In this document: piece by piece, positions 1 through 10,500 of the stretch
Layout of the letters: each line of letters begins with the position of its first letter
How positions within the stretch are numbered: the first letter of the stretch is position 1
DNA from: Bolinopsis microptera
Taxonomy: Eukaryota; Ctenophora; Tentaculata; Lobata; Bolinopsidae
Assembly: GCF_026151205.1 (NCBI RefSeq)
Contig: NC_087073.1
Coordinates: 21,974,270 to 22,038,269, forward strand
Length of the DNA: 64,000 bases
Direction: 5' to 3'
The notes under the pieces: generated by a model
Told to the model about the DNA's origin: nothing
Database searches by the model: none
What the model saw: only the letters and a program-made list of their open reading frames with translations
Program-made: the position numbers and the translations under genes

Positions 1-570
1 TTATATGGATTGCTGCCATTGAAACGGTTGTACCTTAACTCTAAATCCTACCCTTATTACCGCAAAACTAAGTCATAATATTATAATCACCGAGTCTAGT
101 AATTGTTTAAGAGAGTTCTCTGGCAGTTACGAAACTCGAGAGACTGTGGGATACTGAAGGGAAAGGAAGCAGTTCTAACGAGCTCTTCTCAAACACAAGG
201 ATATAACTTGTGAACTCGGCTAGTATATATGAAACATTTGTCATGGAGTTGTAGAGGGAGTTATGTGCCTCGCCGGGCTAAAGTAGTGGATGACCTTGCT
301 GTACGGCAAGTTAAACAAGGATCTGAAACTACTAGGTTCCGTACAGACTCAACTCTGCACCCGTGTCAATATGTTCATTATATGCAAGCCTCTTGATTTA
401 TAACCACAATACAACCCTAAACTCCGTTAATCGGGGTAAAATCTTTTGCAATACATTCTGAACCAGTTTATTGTTAATATGCAATAATTTACGAATCTCA
501 TTTATTAATATTCAAAGTGGATAACAAACTCAATAACTTCACTGTCTTATTTTTCGTGAAATACACATAA
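1..570. other. No gene recognised, left edge
   Basis: AT-rich sequence downstream of the SLCO stop codon on the minus strand. I see no exon, RNA gene or clear repeat here. A minus-strand AATAAA (plus-strand TTTATT at about 501-506, another at 771-776) could serve as a polyadenylation signal for the transporter, but nothing picks one of them. Confidence 0.4.
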
Positions 571-578
571 CAATAGCG

Positions 579-704
579 TTGGCCGTTGTATCAGATCACG
601 TCGTGACCCTCATCATTGTCGTGACCCCCATCGTCGTTTCACTTTCACTAGTATCGTGTCTAAAGCCGCGCACTCGTGCGCGGCAGGTCTACAACGTGTG
701 ACAA
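579..704. mobile_element. Short hAT-like inverted-repeat element, family B copy 1
   Basis: A 126-bp element bounded by TTG and CAA, flanked by an exact 8-bp direct repeat CAATAGCG at 571-578 and 705-712. Its centre is a hairpin with 9-bp arms, GCCGCGCAC and GTGCGCGGC, around a 2-bp loop. A second copy with its own 8-bp duplication lies at 24814-24926. Eight-base duplications are the usual product of hAT transposases; no transposase is encoded, so it is a non-autonomous MITE. The hAT assignment is inference. Confidence 0.7.
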
Positions 705-825
705 CAATAGCGTGAGTAACTTTAACTTAGCAGAGAAACACTAAGATGGGCGGGGGCCCACCTCAGTCTATTTATTGGTTAGGTTTATATGTTATATTAA
801 GAGTTAAGTTAGGGTTAGGAAATCG

Positions 826-865
826 TTACTGGGCGGCGCTCAGCCTGTCATTCCGCCGAATCTCT
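826..865. repeat. End fragment of family A MITE
   Basis: Begins TTACTGGGCGGCGCTCAGCC and continues through a conserved TGTCATTCCGCC block, matching the terminal half of the family A elements at 14336, 15056, 24296, 24448 and 26213. The opposite terminus (TTACC) is not found before about 930, so this is a truncated or diverged copy without a visible target duplication. Confidence 0.6.
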
Positions 866-967
866 ATTCTATATGTTTGGACGAACAAGTGTACCCGAGG
901 TGTTCTGAGAGAATAAGGGGGCAGGCTCGGGAACACGAACGCGCGCTAGCCGCTAGGGCAAAAAAGT

Positions 968-1325
968 ATTACTAAACAAAGGACACGTTATTCGAATATA
1001 ATATCAAAGGAGAATCAGCACTAGTGCATCAGCAGTCAGCACCCTAGTTTTTTAGCAAGTAGCTGCAATTTGAATTATAAAAGCTTCTTTTAATCGATGA
1101 GCAACAAATTTGCAATATCGTGAGCATTGGTCGTCGATAGGGTTGCCCTCCCCAGATTGAGAAATATGACTAAACAAAGGACACGTTATTCGAATATAAT
1201 TATAATATATCAAAGGAGAATAAGCACCATTGCATCAGCAGTCAGCACCCTAGTTTTTTTTAGCAAGAAGCTGCAATTTGAATTATAAAAGCTCAGCTTC
1301 TTTTAATCGATAAGCAAAAAGAAGG
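968..1325. repeat. Imperfect direct duplication, about 195 bp offset
   Basis: The segment from about 968 (ACTAAACAAAGGACACGTTA) is repeated at about 1166 with small insertions: the same order of ATTCGAATATAAT, a CAAAGGAGAAT block, GCATCAGCAGTCAGCACCCT and AAGCTGCAATTTGAATTATA. Two copies only. It lies downstream of the transporter coding sequence and has no coding potential. Confidence 0.75.
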
Positions 1326-1498
1326 ACTCCCAAGTGGTGTCAAAAACGCGAATTAAATAGGTAATAATTATTTTAGTCTCTCGAGTCTTGACACAACTTT
1401 AGGGTTAGACGGGTTCCTGCTAGTACGTGTAAACTATAGAGATTAAATAATTTTAGAGTTTAGAGTTGATTTGTCAGCTGTGGTACGTGTAAACCAGG

Positions 1499-1589
1499 TC
1501 ACTCTGGGTAATGTCTCCATGCAATAAAGATGCAGATAGTTCCTGCTAAACGGAATCCTAGCTGACTCATCGTAAACGTCACTATCAAA
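1499..1589 (-). CDS. SLCO-like: SLCO terminal exon: helix 12 and stop
   Basis: Acceptor CATCCAATTTCAG, 91 nt ending in TGA at 1499-1501. Encodes LIVTFTMSQLGFRLAGTICI and FIAWRHYPE. Phase fits the preceding exon, and a final hydrophobic helix with a short tail is expected here. The cytoplasmic tail is short compared with vertebrate members. Confidence 0.8.
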
Positions 1590-4500
1590 CTGAAATTGGA
1601 TGAATGTCAGTGTCAAAATTATAAAGGAGCCAGTTCAGATCTGTAACTACAGGTCAGTATACAGACTCAGATCGAGATGCGCTAAAATCTCGATCCTTAT
1701 TAGGGGTTGGATGTAATGTGATAATTCAACAATGCCAGTGAGGGTGTTACCATGAAGTGGCACTACACACAGTCAATAATGGCGTGCTTTTTGAGAAATT
1801 TAAAACACATACTCATGGAGATCGTAGAGCCAGCAGCTTCCTCCAAGTCTCCACACTACACAGTAGTTGTCAATGATAGCTCCAAACAGAATGGGTCCTA
1901 ACACGAACCCAAACGCTCGTGTAAAGAACTGTTTCAATCCCTGTGCTGCGGACCTGTCGATTTCGGGAACCACTCTGAGAATTTCAAAGATTATCCGCCA
2001 GAATTTTGGCTATAATGTAAGATTAGTTTTTGACTTACAACTCGACTTAGGGCGGCTTCAACGTCCGAACAGAGATAGTTTTTTTTTTTCAAATCTGTCT
2101 ATCCAGCATGAGTTTGTTTATCTCCTTGCTGTCGTCAAGCCCCGTGTCCCTCCGAAGGATGTCAATATATGTGAGGTGTGGTCTTCCCCTTCGACTATGT
2201 CCTTCAGGGGTTCCCAGAAGAGAAGTTTATGACTTGTCTGGTTAGATGACCTGCGAGTCTCATCCTCCGTTCAGCTATCTTATCAGATGCTCTGATGAAG
2301 TCATGAGGTGTCCATATACCTTGGCGTTAGTCTGCCGCTCTGACCAGTCTATGTTAAGTGCCATCCTCAGCATTCTCGTATAACATCCATCAATACGTTT
2401 TGCGAGGGTCTGGCTGACAGTCCATGTTTCAGAGCCATACAGAAGGATGGACTCAACTTTAGCCAGGAACAGTTGTACCTTAAGATCTCTACGCATATCC
2501 GACTTCCATACTAGCTTCATACACGCTCCCCATGCCTTAGCTTTCCTCACTTCGAAGTCCTTCTCCGAACTCTTCATTCTACTACCCAAGTATACAAAGT
2601 CATCGACTTTCTCAATGGTCTTCCCGCTCCCAGTACCCTAAGTCAGGTTACCACCATCTATTATGATGGTAACTCAACTGAGTTGGAGGCCAGTTCCAGA
2701 CTCTTGAGGAAATCCTGTGCCTCCGCAACACTATCTGTTGTAAGAGCAAGGTTGTCAGCAAAGTCTCACTCAAGTGTGCATCAGTGACCTTGACAGCCGG
2801 ATGGTGTCGGATTCTACCGGGGTAAGCACAGGGCTCCAATCTTACAGTGGTCACGATCTTACCATTAGTGATATTGACCACAGCCCCTACGAAGAAGAAG
2901 AAGATGTCGGCTTCTTCTAAGGTGTAGAGTAAACCCAAAGTCCCTACCCTCTAAGGACACCCTCATAATGTAGTCAATTACATTTATGAATAGATAGGGC
3001 GCCAAGGTGTCTCCCTGCATCACTCCTGCAAGAATAAAGAATGCTTCACTCAGACCATCCTCAGTAATCACAGGAGCAACAGTATCTGCAATCTGCACAC
3101 ATTCTTTGTATCAAACCTACGATCAGATTAGTTTTGCCAAATTAAACTTGGCTGTGATTCTGAGGAATTTAAAGCCTCGTGGAAGTGGAGGTAAACACTA
3201 CTCAATTGTTGTATAAATCTGATTTGCAATTTTGGATTAGGAAAAACCACACGTGAGTAACCTAGAACAAGATTTCAACCACCGAGCTTTGATTTTAATA
3301 AAGATTTTAGTTTTGTTGAACAAAATTCTGCTCACCTGAGGTAAGCCACACTTATGGCAGGGTAGTGACTGAAGAAGAAGAGGGTTCCGAAGAATTGCTG
3401 AATTACAAAAACTATCCACTTCCTCGTCGAACAAGAATCTTCTGCTGGACATGCTCCAGGGACTAAATCTGCCTGACTGCACTCACAATTCTCATAGACA
3501 TTCTTTTCCTCCTGCAATAAAATAGGAATTATCAGAAACAATCCTGTATCAGCAAACAATCACTATGAGTAGGCTAAAATTAAACTTCTTAAACATTATG
3601 ACCAAGAACCTTTGATGTAACCGCCAATAGAGAGCTAAAAATTACGTTATATGAAGAACAGCCAGCATGGCAGGGGGAGAAGTAGGTTATGTTACTCTCC
3701 AGATCACAAACGGGCTCGTAGAAATCTTTTGAGCAATTACATTCACCGTTACACTTGTCTGTCAAGTTCCTGCTTCCCTTGCTGAGATTATAGTTTTACA
3801 TTTAGTCGACCTCTACTGCTGTTTAAGATTCTCAACGATATATCGAATATGAGTATAAGAATCAACAAGAGGAACTAAAAAGCTCAAAAGTCGTGTCTTA
3901 ACTCATTAAAATTAAGAATTGATTTTGCTTTTACTTCCAATCCAGGGAAAGGTCGGTCGGGTAGGAAACTGATAAACCAGCAACATTGTCAGTTTCGCAG
4001 TGATGAAGTGACATCGGTGGTGCAGGCATTGCCAGTAACAGTGTCACTACTACGAACAGCAAACACCTTTTTCCTGAAGGATGTGGGATCATGACTGATC
4101 TCGACTACTGTTGATACAAGTTCAGAAAATTATTGATAAGGTAAAAATGTCTCACTGGGACACATAGGATATTTTGTATAGCAACTATTTTGGTGAAAGT
4201 ATCTGCTTGCATGATGCATCCAGGACTACCCAATTATTATTAGTTACCCGATGGAGCGAATTTGCCCATGAAAGCCCCACCTAAGGCTAGTCCTAAAAGA
4301 GTTCCTACTATCTTCAGAAGCCCGATAAGCGTCCCCGTCTCTGTAACTGATATCCTGTAAAGACATAGTTCTAGATCTCTTATTTTTCTATATATCACCA
4401 GAGGCGGTATATAAATGCGGTGGGTGCACAATCACACTATTGACCTAATAAGGCAATCTTTGTACCATTTGTGCACTTGCACTTCAACTTGTTATTGCTG

Positions 4501-7500
4501 TCTAAAGTGAAAACTCAAGTATAGTGCAGGGGTCATAAGTTTTTAATTATCGATACTTTTAGGTAGAATGTAGGAGTGACGACCCACATACAGCTATGGC
4601 TGGAGAGTCTACGCCCAAAATCAAGATGGGATCAACACTGTGTGCTGTGCTATTTGTTTTCGCTGTTTGTTCTTGAATGTTAGGGGCTTGGGTAGTCCAG
4701 ACACTGCGGTTAATGATAAAACTCGGTCTGAACGACTTTTAAAGAGGGAGTTACTGGGTAATGACTGCAAAAGGTACGGTATGGACATTGTGGGACTACA
4801 AGAAACTAAGTGCACTAATCAGGTGGATATCATACTTCACAACAACTACAGACTGTTAATTTTTGATCAGAAAGAACAATGTCATGGGGGTATTGGATTT
4901 GTTATTAGCCCTAAACTGCAACCTTTCATCACAACTTTCAAACAGATCTCTGATAGAGTTGGGTATATTGATTTTTGTTTTCCTCTCAAGGGTGGTAGTA
5001 ATAAGAATTTCAGAATCATCAACAGTTATGGTCTCACATCTCTTCGTGCTCAACAACAGCCTGACAAACTGTCTCAGTTCTATAGAGATTTACACAATGT
5101 ATCATCTACTCCATCAAAATGGGAAATGTTCCACTGCGGAGATTTTAACTCAAAGCTGGGTAAACGAACTAGGGTTGATGAACAATTAGTTCTGGAAGGT
5201 TTGATAGGTAGACATGGTATTGGGACTAGATTAAATGAAAATGGGGAGCATTTGCTTGAATTTATGGTTAAAGAAGACCTAACAGCATGCAATACTTTGT
5301 TTGATCATCCAAGTAGGCACAAACTAATTTGGACTGGTGAACACAGGACTAAGAGAAATACTCCTATATACGCTCAACTTGACTATGTGCTTTGCAGGAG
5401 GAGGTCTACGGTTTTAATAAAGGACAGCAGATCATACGGAGGCGCTGAGTTACGATCTGATCACAAACCTGTTGTAACTCGATTAACGCTGAAAAATCAT
5501 GTTCTCATTCACAAAACCAAAAAATCAGATAGCACTCAGTTTGACTGTTCAACTCTCTACAGGGATAAAGAACTCAGACAGAAATATCAAAGTGCGATTG
5601 CTGAAAGGTTATCGGGTAAAACTTATCCAGATGACCCAAATGAGAAAATGAATGAACTTTTTAGTGACATACGTGCGTGTGCTGAAGAAACTATACCCCT
5701 GAAAGGGAAATCCTCTAAACAAAATTTCTCCAGTGATCTAACAGTAGCTTCATTAGTTGCTAAAAAGCGTGATCAGACTCTAAAGATCAAATCAGCCCCA
5801 AATGGTAGTGATGTTAGTGGAGATAGGAGAGCAGTAAGAAAGATTCAGAATAGCATTTCTAAGAGACTTGTGCAAATAAATAACATGAAGGCTGACGCTC
5901 TAGCAGAAGAAATAAATAACACTGACGATGCTAGAAAGATGTTTGAAGCTTCAAGATCTTTAGCTGGAATAAAAAAGTCGGGTAACATAGTGGTCAATGA
6001 TATCAACAACAACCCTATTGGTACTGATTTAGGGAAAGCAAACACAGCGAAATCTTTCTTCGAAAAACAACTAACAGAAGGAGTTGAAGCTGGCCTGCAA
6101 CCTTTTACCTGCGATCCAAAACCACTTGATAACCCCACTACACCAGTTGAAGCTGAACTTGCTGCAAGTAAACTCAAATCAAACCGTGCCAGTGGTCCAG
6201 ATAATCTCCAGAATGAGTTGATAAAGTACGCCCATCCAATCACTTTTGAGAAGTATGCTGAGGCAATTAACGAGTCATTTAGTGGGAACAAATACATAAG
6301 TTCAATAGGACAAGGTATTGTGACTCCTCTACAGAAGCCCGGTAAACCTAAAGGTCCCCTCACAAGCCTTAGACCACTTACACTGTTAAACGGATCAAGG
6401 AAGATGCTCACTCAAATTGCCTTAAAACGGGTTGAGAGTAGAATTGACAACTACACCATGCCATGGCAGAGTGCTTACAAGAGAGGTAGGAGCTGCTCTG
6501 ACATTGTGTGGGCTCAGAGAATGCTAATATCTGTTGTGATGAGGAAGAAATGGACATTTAGCAAAATGGGTATTGATATGAGTAGAGCTTTTGATATCGT
6601 GAAAAGGGACACTATCATCAATGTTTTGAAGGATGCTGGTTGTTCGGAGGACGACATTCGCTTAGTTCAATACCTTCTATCGAATACTCTCCTTAGAGTT
6701 CGTGTTAACTCCTCACTGTCGGAAGAGTTTGTAAGTTTACTCGGAGCCTTTCAAGGTGACAGTTTATCTGGAAAGCTATTCACACTTATTCTTGCAGCAG
6801 CCTTACACCACCTCAGAGCTGTATCTGGGAGACCAAACCCACCAGTATCAGAACTAGGTTTTCCAACTGAGTGGGAATATTCAGACGATTGTGACTTTGC
6901 TGACGAGGACATCGAGAAACTGAGAATTTTCCTTCCTACAGTGAAGGAGATTCTCAAAGACTGGAACCTCCAAGTAAATGAAAGTAAAACTGAATTCAGT
7001 ACCTTCTACCTGGCGAAAAAATCTGATAAAGACACAAACGGTCAGCCACTAGCTAATAACGAACCATGGCGAAGTAACAAGTCACTAGGTTCCTTAAGTT
7101 ACTGTGTACTGTACTGAGAAGGACATTCAAAAAAGGAGAATCCTAGCTGAGATTGCTTTTAAGAACTTTGGAAAAGTATGGTTGTCCGGTAAGAAAATTT
7201 CCCTTGAAAGAAAGCTGAGGTTATATGATGCTCAAGTTGTATCTGTATTGATTTACAACTCAAATAGTTGGAGTCCTAAGAAAGCAACCATGGAGAAAAT
7301 GGACACACTCCATCGTAGACACCTCAGGTCCATTTTAAACATCAAATGGCCTAAAGGTATGATAAGCAACAAAGCATTGTATGAAAGGTGCAAAGTTGAA
7401 AAGTTATCCAAGCGTATTGAACACCAGCGGTGGAAGATGTTTGGACACATTCTCAGGAGTATGGAGAACACCCCAGCCCAAACGGCTCTCTCTTTTGCTA

Positions 7501-10500
7501 TTGAATCAGATAATTTATTCATTGGTAGATTGGGGAGACCTAGAATGAACTTGTTATCGGTTTTAAGAAGTGATTTAAGTAGTAGAAATTTGCAAATGGA
7601 CAACTTGCATGAATTGAACGAAATTAGAGATATAGCTGCATGCAACATATGTTGGGAAAATCTTTTTCAAGGGTACAGTTTACCGCATTAAGGTATTTTT
7701 AAGAATCATTTTTGTCGGTAAGATCCTGTTTTATACAGGGTGGGCCAAAAGTCAGTACCCATACGTTGGCCTTTATAGCTCAGTCACTGAGTGCCCAATT
7801 TAAATACTTCCTTCTGGTATGACTTAGTACCACCATGCTGGTTCGAGGAATTTGTCAACTCGAAAAATATTCGCGTTCATTTTTTTCAAATAGAGGTTCA
7901 TTTTCACATTTATTTGATAGTTTGGATAGTCGGATCAAGCTAAATGTTATTGAATTGTGTTTGGCCATTCGAATTACGTTTGTCCTGAAAGAATTAGAAC
8001 TGTAGCTTTTCAGATGACCGAGATATGAAGCATAACGAGTTTATTCATTACGTGTGCTCAGGTGATTGGTTTACCTAATCACGTGATAAGGTGACCCCGT
8101 TAACTACCCCGTTAAACATTATGGGAATCGTTAAAGGTGCCCAATTAAGGTGTCGTGTCACGGTGTCACATAATCACCCAGTCAATTTTGTTAACGAGAT
8201 ACAGAAAATGCTTGATAACTTCGTCATTTCTAATTCGTTTTGCCTCATGTTTTCAGATCATATGCAACATTTGATAATCTACCGTCTCCGAAAAAAATTA
8301 GGCGTTGAGCATGTTCAGAGAAAACAATATAGGTGTTTTAATATTGAATGGGCGTGGTCTAAAATATTCGAATTTTCAAATTTTGACGACGGAATCCTCG
8401 AACCAGTAAGTACAGTATGCCATCTGCAAAGCAACAGCTCTCAAATATAAAACACGGCGGCGCTATTAAGGCCAACGTATGGGTACTGACTTTTGGCCCA
8501 CCCTGTAATAATAATAATAATACTTTCCCCCAGACTCACTTGAACAGTTGCGACAATAATTTGGTATCATATGCCATGGAAGAGACGTATATGTTGTTAA
8601 GAGCTTCACCTACAAGAAGAAACAACAGAGCCTTGTTTTTCATGAGACGTTTCAGAGTGGGTAATAAGTCCTTTATAAGCTTCTTGAATGATCGGTTCAG
8701 TTCAAAGTCCTTTTCTTGTTGACTTGCCTTCCCGTTATCTATCTTCTCTCGTAGAACAATCTACAATGTAACTAAGTTTTCTTTAGTGTTTCTGTTTAGT
8801 CTTAGTTCCTATCTGATCTCCCAGCAAACCCTACCGGCCGGGCAATATCTCCAAAAGTAAAATAGATAGAACCTTCCGGTTTTCAACAAAATGTCCGTCT
8901 CGTAAATTTAAAGGAGGCTCCCCAGGAGCACAATTGGGGACAATTTAGATTCTGAATTAAACCGAAAAGTTTGATTTTTGGCTAAATTAAAGATTGCAGC
9001 TTTTAAACTTTGCAAAGTCATGTCGTTGTCATGACTACTAAACTAAATGCAGCGTGTGAAAGGTAAACTCGATGTGACGCGCGACGCCAAACGTGCTGTT
9101 GAAAATCTATCACCTCTAGCAAGCCCAGCAGGCGGTAAGGTTTTCTGGGCTTAAATCATATTTCATTTAATTTTATGCCATCCCTAGACATTAAACTTCA
9201 AGTAAACAATAAATAAATTAATAATTTATTTATTAATTGGATCCAATTATAGGAGCTGCGCAATTATTGCTGCATATTGATCAGGTATCACCTTCTGAAA
9301 CCCAGCAGGCAGCTAGGCCCTTTTCGGAGTTGTGCGAGATGACGATACATAGAGGCCGCAGAATTATGAGGACTACCAGATCCTGGTGTAACCTAAGCGG
9401 GTCCATGATATCACGACAGGCCCTCTGTAAACATATCGATTAATCAAACCTTGGCTGCTGGCATCTGCGTAGGGAACAGTATCATGGGTATCCCAGAAAG
9501 AGCAAGCAAGAGTCCAGGTGCTAGGTACCCCATCCACCATGCGCCCACCCAATGACTGCTCCCTAGTGTCACTCCATCTGGGGGTGTACCCAAGGTGACA
9601 TACTGTGTCAGGAGATATGCTCCAAACAGATATGAGGCTGTATACCCCAGCAGACCTATAATGCTAGCAACAGCAATAGACGGACCAAGCTTCTTCTTCG
9701 TCATAACTTCGTCTAGATACGTTATGCCACAAATTGCTTGAGATGTTCCTATACCCTGATTTAAAATTGATAAATTTCAGTTATAGAATATGTGTATAGG
9801 TTTCATGTACTTGTGTTTTTTGATAAGTTGGAAGCCAACTCTTTTGTGCGACTACCATTCTTTGCTTTGCAAAACTCTATAAGTGCTTCTTATTATATTC
9901 TTTAAGAAATATCTTTCAAAATGTTTACCTGCAATATTCCGGCCAAGAAAAGGATCCAGAACAATTTGTTATTCTGAACAGCATAAAATGTTGACTCTAT
10001 CACTGAGTTTACATTATCTCCATCATTAAGTGTGCACATCACTTTTTCTTCTGTTCCGCTAGATTCAGTCACGTTGCTTGTCAGTTCAGGAAGCTAAGAT
10101 GATTATATTAAGATACTCATTTGGAATACCTGATCAGATTATGATACTATTTTAAATTTTTGTCACTATCAGCAGTTGGCTTCGATGGAGCAACTTGGTA
10201 CGACCATTAAATTGACTTAAGATCCAACCAGATAACTAGATTGGAGGCTCACTATACCCAGTATACCATACATCTAACTATCTAGTTCCACATGATTTTA
10301 TCATACCTTGACAAAGAGCTGTGTACCACTTTGCAACAGATTTGCTATAAAGCTGACTATCACCCCGAAAAGTAACCACTTTATCTTTCCTTTGCTGGCA
10401 AAATGCCCGAATAAGAACGCCACAACAAGACCAGATAAATCATTTGCGATGAGAATCAAACCTAGGTGGGATGCAAATAAAGTTGCAAATTTGAATCAAT

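Noticed and set aside
4596-4676. Short ATG ORF (26 codons) with a hydrophobic leader just before the LINE endonuclease
   Set aside because: It overlaps the LINE reading frame, stops at 4674-4676 and has no downstream exon; most likely the LINE's own 5' region or chance.
5845-6411. 188-codon minus-strand ORF opposite the LINE
   Set aside because: It is a shadow of the reverse-transcriptase coding frame on the plus strand.
8091-8450. 119-residue ORF inside the mariner-like element as a transposase
   Set aside because: No DDE/D motif or helix-turn-helix is visible; it overlaps the right end of the element and has no family resemblance.
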